Shown in pieces: positions 24,800-33,987 of a stretch of 59,607 nt of DNA. The notes beneath the pieces are model-generated. The model searched no databases and had not been told where the DNA came from. It saw nothing but the letters and a program-made list of their open reading frames with translations. The DNA comes from Candidatus Bathyarchaeota archaeon (GTDB lineage Archaea; Thermoproteota; Bathyarchaeia; TCS64; PIYN01): the NCBI GenBank assembly GCA_003601775.1, contig PIYN01000009.1, forward strand, positions 1 to 59,607, in the 5' to 3' direction. The position numbers and the translations under genes were made by a program. Each line of letters begins with the position of its first letter. Within the stretch, counting starts at the first letter, position 1.

Positions 24800-27211
24800 T
24801 TAACCCGGCGGTGGAGGGTGGAGCCATCTCTTGAAGTTTCTGTACTCCAGGAAGGATATCACGAGGACGACCGCCGCGATCGCCGAGGAGAGGACGAGGG
24901 AGGAAATGTCGCCCAGCGCCTCCGAGGCCAGGCTCCACCCGACCGCGAGGGTCTGTCCCAGGGCCCCCACGGCAGAGGGGCTCCTCACCACCGCCGTTGC
25001 GGTGGATGAGGTGGCTGAGAAGGTTGCGTTGAGATAACTGTAACCGACCTCGGCTGGCATGAGGGTGTATACGCCGCTCGACTCGAGCCTGACGGTGTAG
25101 GTGATGTTCCTCGTCTCCCCCGGCTCGATGCGATCCCAGTGGGCCGTCTGGTTTCCGCCGGTGACCGTCGCGCTCGACGTATAGTAGGCGATGGAGGCGC
25201 TGTCGTTGAGGAAGACGTCCTCTATGGGATACTCATCGTTGTTCGTCACGGATACGGTCACCTCGACCTCCCCTCCAGGGGAGACCCCCCTCGGTGAGAC
25301 CTCCTTGGTCACCTGGATATTCAAGGGGAGGAGGGCTGAGAAGGTCACGACGTAGTTCCCGGACTCCACGACCGCCCCGGGCTCGACCTGGGAGATGGAG
25401 AGGCTCGTGGAATTCTCCAAGCCCTCCACCAGCGGGGCGAACTCTGGGTCGGAGAGGTTCACCGTCGTCACGAGGTTCAAGATGGGAGCCCCTTCCTCTA
25501 CCCCCTCTCCGGTGATCGTCGTGTTGGGTGTGACGACGAGGAGGGTCGAGAGGTCCGAGTCTGAGGAGAACTGTATTGGTTCTGTGAGCCCAAGCAAGGC
25601 AAGGAGGTCGAAGAGGTGGCTCTCGGGAGGGGAGTGGACGCCGTTCAGCCAGTAGGAGCCGAGACCGATGAAACCGACCTTCATGGGGGTGCTGGGAATC
25701 AGTAGTGGCAGGAGGTCCGACCACTCGGAGTCCTGGGGGAGCATATCCATCAGCATCCCCGTGTCCAGGAATCCGGCGAAGAGGACGGTTCCGTTCGCCG
25801 ATGCTGGTCCCGCGCCTGGGATGAGGGCGCCGGAGTCGAGGGCATCGTGGATCAGGGCAGCGAGTCCCCCATGCTCGACGGGGAGGACCTCCATGAACTC
25901 ATCGACCAAATCCCCTAAGGGGGCCGCGGATCCGTAGGCGACGAGGGTGGCGTTGGGAAGAGTCTCATCCCCCTCCACCTCCCACCCCGTATAGGTCACA
26001 GGGAGGGTCTCTCCAACTCCCCCCTCCATCATCGCTGGGGAGAAGGTGAGGATATAGGTCAGGGGGGCATTAAAGGTCGTGGAGAACTCCGCTGCGACCT
26101 CCTCGGCACGCTGCTCAGCGACCCCCGCGTCCACATCGATATAGAGGGCGAGGAGGATGGACCTTGGGACGAGGTTATAATAGGACTGCAGATTCCCCAT
26201 CATCCCGCCGGGGACCTCGAAGGGGAGGTCGGGCAGGGGGGGAAGGGCCTCCCACCTCGTCTCCTGTGAGATGAAGAGCACCATGAGGGCGTCGTGGAAC
26301 CCGCTCGACCCTGGATCGACCTCTCCGACGGAGAGCTGGTCGTCCGCGAAGGCCGCGCCGATGTAGGCGACGCCGTTTGGGTCTACGAAGCCCACCAAGG
26401 ACTCGGAGTAATAGCCTCCATCGGTCTCCACGATGGGTGGGTGGGATATCTTGGAGAGAACAGGGGAGAGGAGGAGGGCGGCGAAGAGAAGGACGGGGAG
26501 AGACTTCCTCAGGCACGCTGAGACTGCCCCTACGGATACGTAGACCTCCCCCCCGAGCCTCTCTCTCAGGGACTCAGACCAAGGTGCGAAGAAACCCTCC
26601 ACCCTCCTCCCCAGCTCCACCCCCAGGAGGGCTGCCACGATGATGATCACGAGGTTCTTACCGGCGTTGAGGAGTATGGGAAGGAGGAGGGTGGAGATGA
26701 ACATCTCAGGCGTGGGGGCTGTCCCACTCTGGGCGGCCTCCAGCACCCGCTGGATGAGCCTCCCCACGACCGGGGCGTTGAACAGATCGACCAAGCTCAG
26801 CCCCTGGGGTATCGGGGGCAGGGTTGCCAAGAGGTTCTCAGGTGACCCCATCAGGCCGATCTCCTCAGCCCTCTGTAGGATGCCGAGGGCTGAGAGGGCC
26901 ATGAGGGGGAGGAAGAGGGAGAAGACGGTCATCATGGCGAGGGGGGCGCCGACCCTTCTCCTGATGATGATGCCCCCTAAGAGGGCTACCCCAAACCAGA
27001 CGATGGCGGTGAGGGGATAGACGAAAGGGTCTGAGAAGAGGAGGTAGAGAGTCGAGAGGAGGGTCAGGAGCTGCGGGCCGAAGAGGGGCCCGAGCCAGTC
27101 GGCTATGGCCCTGAGAACTGGGTTGAGAAATGCATAGCCCAGGGTGAAGGAGATAAACAGTCCGAGCAGGATGGCGACTAACTTCCTCAAAATCCAGGCA
27201 CCCGGCAACAC
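24800..27211 (-). CDS. Large membrane protein with extracytoplasmic region and DUF11/CARDB-like domain
   Basis: An 803-residue protein not assignable to a known function. Residues 1-125 carry three or four membrane segments (LLGLFISFTLGYAF onward); about 150-260 carry two or three more. Residues about 265-625 are a hydrophilic, presumably extracytoplasmic domain rich in Asn-x-Ser/Thr sites. Residues about 630-730 are a beta-sandwich (VSPGGEVEVTVSVTNND, IEPGETRNITYTVRL) of the DUF11/CARDB adhesion type. A final membrane helix (SSAIAAVVLVISFLEY) and a basic tail end it. The GTG-TTG start is 100 bp from the divergent mch gene. A surface-structure role is a guess. Confidence 0.7.
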   Translation of the reverse strand: MLPGAWILRKLVAILLGLFISFTLGYAFLNPVLRAIADWLGPLFGPQLLTLLSTLYLLFSDPFVYPLTAIVWFGVALLGGIIIRRRVGAPLAMMTVFSLFLPLMALSALGILQRAEEIGLMGSPENLLATLPPIPQGLSLVDLFNAPVVGRLIQRVLEAAQSGTAPTPEMFISTLLLPILLNAGKNLVIIIVAALLGVELGRRVEGFFAPWSESLRERLGGEVYVSVGAVSACLRKSLPVLLFAALLLSPVLSKISHPPIVETDGGYYSESLVGFVDPNGVAYIGAAFADDQLSVGEVDPGSSGFHDALMVLFISQETRWEALPPLPDLPFEVPGGMMGNLQSYYNLVPRSILLALYIDVDAGVAEQRAEEVAAEFSTTFNAPLTYILTFSPAMMEGGVGETLPVTYTGWEVEGDETLPNATLVAYGSAAPLGDLVDEFMEVLPVEHGGLAALIHDALDSGALIPGAGPASANGTVLFAGFLDTGMLMDMLPQDSEWSDLLPLLIPSTPMKVGFIGLGSYWLNGVHSPPESHLFDLLALLGLTEPIQFSSDSDLSTLLVVTPNTTITGEGVEEGAPILNLVTTVNLSDPEFAPLVEGLENSTSLSISQVEPGAVVESGNYVVTFSALLPLNIQVTKEVSPRGVSPGGEVEVTVSVTNNDEYPIEDVFLNDSASIAYYTSSATVTGGNQTAHWDRIEPGETRNITYTVRLESSGVYTLMPAEVGYSYLNATFSATSSTATAVVRSPSAVGALGQTLAVGWSLASEALGDISSLVLSSAIAAVVLVISFLEYRNFKRWLHPPPPG

Positions 27212-27356
27212 TATCTCTGGTCTCTCTAAAATAGTTAACTGTCTTGAAATCCATTACTTCTTGGTTACAGTTCTTAAAAAACAATAAATCCGCTTCACAT
27301 CCCAAAGGGTAATGATTTTAATCAGGGATGGGAAGATATGGGAAGGAGGGGATGGG

Positions 27357-28313
27357 ATGTTAAGCATCAATAGGGAGGCCCTCAAGATCGTCAAGGAGCT
27401 CCTCGAGAACCCGGAACTCTACGGCGTGAAGGTTGAGCGCCTGCCCTCCGGGACCACCCTCATAGATGCGGGGCTGGAGGCGAGGGGGGGCTTCCTCACG
27501 GGGCTCAAGGTGACGGAGATCGCCATGGGCGCCTCGGGGACGGTCCGCCTGACCTTCATGGACTACGGGGGCCTCAGTCTCCCGTCCATCGTGGTCGAGA
27601 CAGCGCACCCCAGCATAGCCCTCTTCGCCTCGCAGCTCGCGGGGTGGAGGATCAAGGAGGGGGGGTACAGCGCGGACGCCTCGGGTCCGGCGAGGGCCCT
27701 CGCCTGTAAACCCGGGAAACTCTTCCGCAGGATTGGGTACCGAGACGAGGCGGATGTGGGTGTCCTCCTTCTAGAGACAAACGCTAAGCCCCCCGACGAG
27801 GCGGCGGTCAAGGTGGCTGAGCGCTGCGGCATCGACCCCGAGGACCTATACCTTGTCCTGACCTCGACGACCTCCCTCGTCGGCTCCGTCCAGATCTCCG
27901 GCAGGGTGGTGGAGACAGGCCTCTTCCGCCTCGACTACCTCGGCCTCGACCCCAATAGGGTCCACCACGCCGTGGGGTACGCCCCGATAATGCCCCCGCA
28001 CCCCGACTGGGGGAGGGCGATGGGGAGGTATGAGGATGCCCTGACCTACGGGGGCGTCACGAGCTTCCTGGTGGACCTCGAGAGCGATGAGGAGTTGAAG
28101 AAGTACGTCGAACAGGCTCCCTCCTCGACCTCGAAGGACTATGGGAGGCCCTCCTATGAGATCTACCGCTCCGTGGACTTCGACTTCACGAAGATCGACC
28201 CAGCCCTCTTCGCACCGGCCTCCATCACCCTGACGAACCTGAGGACGGGGACGACCTACACCCGGGGAGAGGTAAACGTGGAGCTTCTCAGGAGGTCCCT
28301 CGAGCAGCCTTAG
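27357..28313 (+). CDS. mch: Methenyltetrahydromethanopterin cyclohydrolase
   Basis: A 318-residue Mch, normal length for the family, converting methenyl-H4MPT to/from 5-formyl-H4MPT. Signature segments are LSINREALKIVKELLE at the start, DAGLEARGGFLTGLKVTEIAMG, FASQLAGWRIK, SADASGPARALA, and AVGYAPIMPPHPDWG. The frame is open 15 codons upstream, but ATG at 27357 begins the conserved N-terminus and follows GGAAGGAGGGG. It converges with ftr, only 23 bp apart, placing it in the C1 cluster. Confidence 0.96.
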   Translation: MLSINREALKIVKELLENPELYGVKVERLPSGTTLIDAGLEARGGFLTGLKVTEIAMGASGTVRLTFMDYGGLSLPSIVVETAHPSIALFASQLAGWRIKEGGYSADASGPARALACKPGKLFRRIGYRDEADVGVLLLETNAKPPDEAAVKVAERCGIDPEDLYLVLTSTTSLVGSVQISGRVVETGLFRLDYLGLDPNRVHHAVGYAPIMPPHPDWGRAMGRYEDALTYGGVTSFLVDLESDEELKKYVEQAPSSTSKDYGRPSYEIYRSVDFDFTKIDPALFAPASITLTNLRTGTTYTRGEVNVELLRRSLEQP

Positions 28314-28336
28314 CGCCTCAATTTTCTCCTTTTCCC

Positions 28337-29239
28337 CTAAAGGCTCAGAATCTCCTTCAGATAGGCCTTATAGGGGCCGAGCCTCCCCCCGTAGTTCGCG
28401 GCGGAGATCCTAATGACGCCTGGGGCCTCGACCGCGGCCTTTATCCCCTCGGCCATCCCCCTCTTCACGGCGTCCTCATCCAAGCCGTTTACGACGATCT
28501 CGTAGATGGAGTTGACCCCCTCAGGGACCTTGGAATCCGGTATCGTCCTCCTCAACGTCGGGCAGAAGGGATGGTTCGTGGAGGCCCCGAGCTTGTACTT
28601 CATCGACCCCGCCTTCGACCCGGAGCGGCAGATCCCGCCTGGGAAGGGGAGGACCACGTACTTCGCCCTCTGGGAGATCGCCTCGACGGCGGCCTCTGCT
28701 GCCCTGAGCCCCGCCTCCCTGCTCTCAGCCATGATGAGGAAGTTCCCGCCCGCGACGGCCTTCATCACCCCGAACCTATCCTCGACTATGAACTCCCCCT
28801 CCATCACGGGTATCCGCCAGACCCTTCGACCGCCGACGACGTCCTCCCTCTGGAACCCGTCCCCGAAGAGGCTGAGGGCCCTCCCCACCTTCATCCTCCT
28901 CCTCGCCTTCGGGAGCCCGTCGAAGGCCGCGGCGGTGGGGCAGGTCATCACGCACTGACCTATCCGGTAGATCATCTGCATCCTCAGGCTCCTCCTATCC
29001 CTCTGATACACCTGGATGAGGACCCCTGTCCGGCCGTCTGGTGTCTCCTCCTTGGGGACATAGGCCTCGATCCCGGCCTCGGCGGGCGACATGATGATGG
29101 AGGAGGCGAAGCCAGTCGCGGTCCGTGCAGCGATGAGGGCCCACTTCTCGTTCTCAGCCGTTATGAGGGCCCGCCCCGCCCACAGGGGGAACATCTCGGC
29201 GAAGGTGTCCTCAATCTCCACACCCTTGTAGCTGAACAT
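28337..29239 (-). CDS. ftr: Formylmethanofuran:tetrahydromethanopterin N-formyltransferase
   Basis: A 300-residue Ftr, full length, transferring the formyl group from formylmethanofuran to H4MPT. Conserved blocks include EIEDTFAEMFPLWAGR at the N-terminus, ATGFASSIIMSPAEAG, RIGQCVMTCPTAAAFDG, and LPFPGGICRSGSKAGS. The ATG follows a GAGGTG site. It lies 57 bp downstream of fwdC on the same strand and is probably cotranscribed from the divergent fwd promoter. Confidence 0.96.
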   Translation of the reverse strand: MFSYKGVEIEDTFAEMFPLWAGRALITAENEKWALIAARTATGFASSIIMSPAEAGIEAYVPKEETPDGRTGVLIQVYQRDRRSLRMQMIYRIGQCVMTCPTAAAFDGLPKARRRMKVGRALSLFGDGFQREDVVGGRRVWRIPVMEGEFIVEDRFGVMKAVAGGNFLIMAESREAGLRAAEAAVEAISQRAKYVVLPFPGGICRSGSKAGSMKYKLGASTNHPFCPTLRRTIPDSKVPEGVNSIYEIVVNGLDEDAVKRGMAEGIKAAVEAPGVIRISAANYGGRLGPYKAYLKEILSL

Positions 29240-29296
29240 TGGAGCACCTCTGACTAATACCCTCCTATCGCTATTTAAAGTATCGATGTCGAGAGG

Positions 29297-30124
29297 CTAC
29301 TCTAAAAGCCTCTCGTAGAACTTGAGGTGGGGGTTCCTCTCCACTGAGACGTAGAGCCGTCCGGACCCCTCCTCCGTTATGTCTCCCCTGAAGAAGTAGA
29401 ACCGCTCCTTGATCCTCTCCCCGCCTATTCTGGCGCTCTTCCTAATCTCCTCGAAGCTGAAGCCCGGCAGGATGCCTGGGACCCTCCCCAAGAGGACGAT
29501 CTTGCCACCCGTCATGGAGGCCCCGAGCCGTCCCTCCGAGTCACCCTCGACGAGGATCTCCCCTCCCCCCATGTGGACCCCCGCGAACTGGCCCACGTTC
29601 CCCTTTATGTGGATGAAGCCGCCCTGCATCCAGGAACCGACCTCGTACCCAGCACTGCCATGGATCAAGATCCTCCCCCCTGTCATCCCTTGGCCCTTCC
29701 CCCTGTAGGAGGCACCTACTTGATTTTCCACATCCCCCAGGACCTCGATGAGCCCACCCCTCATGGAGGAGCCCACCCAGGACCCGGCGTCACCGTCCAC
29801 GATGATAGTGCCTCCTTCCATTCCCTCACCGAGGTTAAATCCACCATCACCCTCGATTCTTATCAACCCACCGGACATCCCCTTGCCGATCTCCCTGAAG
29901 TTCCTTACACAACCCACAACCCTAATGGCTTGATTCGATGGATCCTCTGCGGTCTCCCCTGAGACCTCGAAGATATCTCCAAGTCTCTTCTCCCTATTCC
30001 CTACAAGGAGGGAAAGATCCTCGATCTCCCCCAGGGACCCTCCGGCAAAGAGGTCTGGAGATATGGAGCTGCCGTCGATCGGGAACCTCACATCGACCTT
30101 CCTTCTCAATAGTACCTCCTTCAA
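29297..30124 (-). CDS. fwdC: Formylmethanofuran dehydrogenase subunit C
   Basis: A 275-residue protein dominated from about residue 70 to 225 by repeated GxxGxxMxGG units (for example GEGMEGGTIIVDGDAG and GSSMRGGLIEVLGD), which form the parallel beta-helix of FwdC/GltS C-terminal proteins. FwdC scaffolds FwdA and FwdB in the CO2-reducing complex. The start is TTG. Unlike most clusters, it is split from the other fwd genes and transcribed divergently, ahead of ftr. Confidence 0.93.
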   Translation of the reverse strand: MKEVLLRRKVDVRFPIDGSSISPDLFAGGSLGEIEDLSLLVGNREKRLGDIFEVSGETAEDPSNQAIRVVGCVRNFREIGKGMSGGLIRIEGDGGFNLGEGMEGGTIIVDGDAGSWVGSSMRGGLIEVLGDVENQVGASYRGKGQGMTGGRILIHGSAGYEVGSWMQGGFIHIKGNVGQFAGVHMGGGEILVEGDSEGRLGASMTGGKIVLLGRVPGILPGFSFEEIRKSARIGGERIKERFYFFRGDITEEGSGRLYVSVERNPHLKFYERLLE

Positions 30125-30165
30125 CCCAAGACCCCCAATACCATTTTCAATTCGCTTCTTAATTC

Positions 30166-30203
30166 TTAAATATCCCTCCCCTCTTAGAGGTTAGGATATT
30201 TAA
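30166..30203. promoter_or_regulatory. Nested palindromic divergent promoter between fwdC-ftr and fwdD-hdrB
   Basis: TTAAATATCC (30166-30175) and GGATATTTAA (30194-30203) are a perfect 10-bp inverted repeat. Each half is a credible TATA box for one direction: about 45 bp before the fwdC TTG and about 22 bp before the fwdD ATG. A second palindrome, CCTCT-T-AGAGG (30180-30190), sits inside the spacer with almost the same centre. The nested symmetry suggests coordinated control of both transcripts by one dimeric regulator. Confidence 0.55.
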
Positions 30204-30221
30204 ACCTGGGGGGTTGGGGAG

Positions 30222-30608
30222 ATGGAGGCCGTTCTCCTCACTGGGAGAACCCTTAGTCAGGGTATGGGCGTAGAACTCGGGAAGTCTTCGAGCGTCTATT
30301 ATCGCAGCGTCGTAACCTGCGAGATGAATGCTGAGGATATGAGGCGACTTGGAGTAGCTCCGGGAGACCCCGTCCGCATCATAACGGAACATGGTAGCGT
30401 CGTCGTGAGGGTCGTAGAGGCGCTGGAGGAGGTCCCCCAGGGAGTCATCTTCATACCCTACGGCCCTATGATCAACGCGATCATCGGACCTGAGACCCAT
30501 GGCACGGGGATGCCCTCCTTCAAGGGGATCAGCGTGAAACTCAAGGTTGGAGGAACGGCGATACCCCGAGGGCCAGGGACCCAGCCAAGAGGAAATGAGG
30601 AGGAGTAA
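30222..30608 (+). CDS. fwdD: Formylmethanofuran dehydrogenase subunit D
   Basis: A 128-residue molybdopterin-dinucleotide-binding beta-barrel protein of FwdD type: GRTLSQGMGVELGK at the start, CEMNAEDMRRLGVAPGDPV, VPQGVIFIPYGPMINAII, and GTGMPSFKGISVKL. It packs against FwdB and binds the tungsten/molybdenum pterin. It is the first gene of the seven-gene plus-strand run. Its stop TAA lies inside the Shine-Dalgarno region of fwdB. Confidence 0.93.
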   Translation: MEAVLLTGRTLSQGMGVELGKSSSVYYRSVVTCEMNAEDMRRLGVAPGDPVRIITEHGSVVVRVVEALEEVPQGVIFIPYGPMINAIIGPETHGTGMPSFKGISVKLKVGGTAIPRGPGTQPRGNEEE

Positions 30609-30609
30609 T

Positions 30610-31908
30610 TTGGAGATCGTGACAGGGGTCACGTGCCCCTTCTGTGGATGCCTCTGTGACGACCTGGAGGTCGTCATCGAAGGTGGTAGGATCACCAACG
30701 TCAAGAATGGATGCGCTTACAGCTTGGCGAAGTATCTGAACTACCAGAGGGAGCGCCTCTTAAAGCCCATGGTTCGAGAGGGAGAGGAACTTGTGGCTGT
30801 GAGCCTTGAGGAGGCCGTGGAGAGGGCCGCCCAGATCCTCGTGGACTCTATATACCCTGTCCTCTATGGGTGGAGCTCCACCAGCTCTGAGGCCCAGCGT
30901 CTAGGGATCGAGTTGGCAGAGGAGGTCCGAGGGGCGATTGATAACACCTCCTCGGTCTGTCATGGACCCACCGTCGAGGCCCTCCAGGAGCTGGGTCATC
31001 CGGGGTGTACTCTGGGGCAGGTGAGGAACAGGGCTGATCTCATCATCTATTGGGGGTCTAATCCCCTCCAATCCCACCTCCGTCATATGTCGAGATATAC
31101 TATCGGGGCTGTGGGTAGGTGGCGTAGGGGGAGGGAGGACAGAACCCTCATCGTCGTCGACGTGAGGAAGACTTACACCGCGAGGGTAGCGGACTACTTC
31201 ATCCAAGTGGAGCCAAACAAAGACTTCGAACTCTTGACCGCTCTGAGGATGGCGCTCATGTATGAGGAGATAGAACAAGAGAGGGTCGCCGGGGTCCCCG
31301 TAGAGGCCATAGAGGAGGTGGCAGAGATCCTAAGGGGGTGCGAGTTCGGGGCGCTCTTCTACGGGCTGGGCCTTACCATGAGTTCTGGGAAGAACCGGAA
31401 CATCGACGCAGCCATCTCTCTCGTCAGGGATTTGAACCGTTGGACGAAGTTCGTGATGATCCCCATGAGGGGTCACTTCAATGTCGCCGGCGCAAATATA
31501 GTCTTCCTATGGCAGACAGGTTATCCCTTCGCCGTGGACTTCTCCCACGGCTATCCAAGGTATAACCCAGGCGTCACCTCAGTGATAGACATCCTCTCCA
31601 GGAGAGAGAGCGATGCATCCCTGATAGTGGCCTCCGATCCCGTCGCGAATTTCCCCAGGAGGGCAGTGGAGAGCCTCTTGGAGAACCCCCTCATCGTGAT
31701 AGACCCCCATAGGACGGCGACGGCGGAGAGGGCTGACGTCGTCATCCCCTCAGCCCTCGTCGGTATCGAGTGCAAGGGGACCGCCTACCGGATGGATGGG
31801 GTCCCCTTAAAGATGAAGAAGGTGGTTGACCCTCCTCCGGGATGCCTCTCAGATGAGGAGATCCTTCATAGGATCTTGGAGGAGGTAAGGAGGCTTAGGG
31901 GGGAGTGA
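30610..31908 (+). CDS. fwdB: Formylmethanofuran dehydrogenase subunit B (catalytic, W/Mo)
   Basis: A 432-residue formate-dehydrogenase-like catalytic subunit that reduces CO2 to formate. An N-terminal [4Fe-4S] site is CPFCGCLCDDLEV plus a later Cys in VKNGCAYS. The metal-ligand Cys is in SSVCHGPTVEAL near residue 118 and is Cys, not selenocysteine. TTG at 30610 is preferred because GAGGAGGAG lies just before it and the family starts at this point; an ATG at 30595 overlapping fwdD is the alternative. Confidence 0.94.
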   Translation: MEIVTGVTCPFCGCLCDDLEVVIEGGRITNVKNGCAYSLAKYLNYQRERLLKPMVREGEELVAVSLEEAVERAAQILVDSIYPVLYGWSSTSSEAQRLGIELAEEVRGAIDNTSSVCHGPTVEALQELGHPGCTLGQVRNRADLIIYWGSNPLQSHLRHMSRYTIGAVGRWRRGREDRTLIVVDVRKTYTARVADYFIQVEPNKDFELLTALRMALMYEEIEQERVAGVPVEAIEEVAEILRGCEFGALFYGLGLTMSSGKNRNIDAAISLVRDLNRWTKFVMIPMRGHFNVAGANIVFLWQTGYPFAVDFSHGYPRYNPGVTSVIDILSRRESDASLIVASDPVANFPRRAVESLLENPLIVIDPHRTATAERADVVIPSALVGIECKGTAYRMDGVPLKMKKVVDPPPGCLSDEEILHRILEEVRRLRGE

Positions 31909-31909
31909 G

Positions 31910-33616
31910 GTGGAGCTGCTCATAAGGAACGCCGTCGTTTACGATCCCATTAATGGGATCGATGGGGAGAGAATGGACATACTCGTCAGGGACGGAAAGA
32001 TCGTCGATTCGATTAACGAGATGCAGGCGAAGGTCATAGACGCCTCAGGGATGATCGCGATGCCCGGGGGCGTTGACATACACTCCCACATAGCCGGTCC
32101 CAAGGTAAACAAGGGTAGGGAACTCAGGCCTGAGGACCACCTGAGATACGCCGAGAGGGGGGGACGAGTAAGGAGATCTGGGGTCGGGTACTCTATCCCC
32201 ACAACCTTCATGACGGGCTACTGGTACGCGAGGATGGGCTACACCACGGTGATGGAGCCCGCGACCGCCCCCCTCGAGACGAGGCATACCCACGAGGAGC
32301 TCAACGACACACCCATCCTGGATAAGGCGTGCTTTCCCCTCGTGGGGAGCAACTGGTTTATCATGGAGTATCTGAGGAGAGGTGACTTGGAGAAATGTGC
32401 CACCTACGTCGCCTGGCTCCTCAGGGCGGTGAAGGGCTACGCCATGAAGCTCGTCGCCCCAGGTAGTGTCGAGACCTGGGGCTGGGGGAGGGGGCTGATG
32501 GGGATCGATGAGGTCATCCCCCACTTCGAGATCACGCCCAGGGATATCATCCGCGGTCTATGCCGTGCGAATAACCTGCTGAACCTCCCCTCCCCGATCC
32601 ACATCCACTGCAATGCCCTGGGCGCCCCTGGGAACTTCAGGGTCACCCTGGAGACGATGAGGTGTGTCGAGGATCTGAGTAGGGGAGACCGGCCCTCTAT
32701 CCATATCGTCCATATCCAGTTCAACGCCTACGCGGGCTCGGACTGGGCGAGCCTCTCCTCAGGCGCGACGAGGCTGGCGAGGTATGTGAATAGGCATAGC
32801 CACGTGACCGCTGACTTAGGACAGGTGATCTTCACAGATACCACGACGATGACCGCCGACGGACCCTGGCAGTACCGCCTCCACAACCTCTCGGGAAATA
32901 AGTGGATTAACCACGACGTCGAGGCGGAGACGGGAGGAGGGATCGTCCCCTACCACTATAGGAGGAGGAACTACGTGAACGCCATCCAGTGGACGATCGG
33001 CCTGGAGTTCGCCCTCCAGGTGAAGGACCCCTGGAAGATCTGTCTAACGACAGACCATCCCAATGGGGGCCCCTTCATCGAGTACCCGAGGGTCATGGCC
33101 TGGCTCCTCAGCAGGAGAGCTCGGCTGGCCTCCATGAGGAGACTGAATAAGACCGCCCGGCGTCGGAGCATCCTTGAGTCCCTGGAGAGGGAGTACTCCC
33201 TCTACGAGTTGGCCATCGTGACGCGGGCCTCCCCAGCGAGGATCCTGGGCCTTAGGGAGAAGGGGCACCTCGGCATCGGAGCGGATGCGGATATCTCCCT
33301 CTACAGGATCGACCCCTCGGAGGTGGACCCCTCGAGGGATTTCAGGGCCGTGAGGAGGTCCCTGAGGCGGGCTGCCTACACCATTAAGGAGGGCGAGATA
33401 GTGGTCAAGGAGGGGGAGGTCGTTGGGGTCACGGAGGGGAGGACCTTCTGGGTCGAGGCGGAGGTGCCGGAGGGGGTTAGTAAGGAGGTACTATCGGATC
33501 TGAAGGAGCGCTTCGAGGATTACTACACGATCCGCCTGGAGAACTACCCCATAGAGGAGGGGTACCTGAGGAGGCCGAGCGTAAGGAGGACTCGACCTGA
33601 GGCTTGGGTGGTGTAG
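31910..33616 (+). CDS. fwdA: Formylmethanofuran dehydrogenase subunit A (amidohydrolase)
   Basis: A 568-residue dinuclear zinc amidohydrolase that condenses formate with methanofuran. Metal ligands appear in DIHSHIAGPKVN, the carboxylated Lys in YAMKLVAPG, then HIHCNALG, HIVHIQFNAY and LTTDHPNGGPF. The length and order match FwdA. The start is GTG, one base after the fwdB TGA. With FwdB it forms the internal formate tunnel enzyme. Confidence 0.95.
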   Translation: MELLIRNAVVYDPINGIDGERMDILVRDGKIVDSINEMQAKVIDASGMIAMPGGVDIHSHIAGPKVNKGRELRPEDHLRYAERGGRVRRSGVGYSIPTTFMTGYWYARMGYTTVMEPATAPLETRHTHEELNDTPILDKACFPLVGSNWFIMEYLRRGDLEKCATYVAWLLRAVKGYAMKLVAPGSVETWGWGRGLMGIDEVIPHFEITPRDIIRGLCRANNLLNLPSPIHIHCNALGAPGNFRVTLETMRCVEDLSRGDRPSIHIVHIQFNAYAGSDWASLSSGATRLARYVNRHSHVTADLGQVIFTDTTTMTADGPWQYRLHNLSGNKWINHDVEAETGGGIVPYHYRRRNYVNAIQWTIGLEFALQVKDPWKICLTTDHPNGGPFIEYPRVMAWLLSRRARLASMRRLNKTARRRSILESLEREYSLYELAIVTRASPARILGLREKGHLGIGADADISLYRIDPSEVDPSRDFRAVRRSLRRAAYTIKEGEIVVKEGEVVGVTEGRTFWVEAEVPEGVSKEVLSDLKERFEDYYTIRLENYPIEEGYLRRPSVRRTRPEAWVV

Positions 33617-33618
33617 AT

Positions 33619-33984
33619 ATGACTTGGTCCTTGAGGAGAAGGGGGAGGATCATTAAGAGGGAGGAGGAGAACCGGACGATCATGGAGAGGAGGCTCCTCG
33701 TCAAGCAGTATGAACTCCTATTGGATAGGGATATATGCATAGGCTGCGGCATCTGCGCAGATAACTGTCCCAAGGAGGCGATAATCTACTCCCCCGCCGA
33801 GTTCAGGGGGATAAGGGCCGTGACGCGGCCCTCCATAGACTTCGACCCAGAGAGATGTGTCCTCTGCGGCGAGTGCGTATCCCTCTGTCCCATGCATGCC
33901 CTGCAGATGAGGATAGAGCGTGAGGAGAGGGTCCCCGTGATCGAGATGAATGTCTTCCCCCTGGCCACGAGGAAGAGGTGGTGA
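33619..33984 (+). CDS. Two-cluster ferredoxin, truncated FwdF-like subunit
   Basis: A 121-residue protein with two [4Fe-4S] motifs: CIGCGICADNCP near residue 38 and CVLCGECVSLCP near residue 79, after a basic N-terminus ending in LLVKQYELLLDRD. The segments resemble the first module of the polyferredoxin FwdF, which in methanogens carries about eight clusters and wires Fwd to Hdr. Here only two clusters remain. The start ATG lies two bases after the fwdA stop. It probably carries electrons between HdrA and FwdB. Confidence 0.8.
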   Translation: MTWSLRRRGRIIKREEENRTIMERRLLVKQYELLLDRDICIGCGICADNCPKEAIIYSPAEFRGIRAVTRPSIDFDPERCVLCGECVSLCPMHALQMRIEREERVPVIEMNVFPLATRKRW

Positions 33985-33987
33985 GGG

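Noticed and set aside
30547-30609. Longer fwdB start at ATG 30547
   Set aside because: It would overlap fwdD by 62 bases and add residues absent from FwdB; TTG 30610 with GAGGAGGAG, or ATG 30595, fits better.
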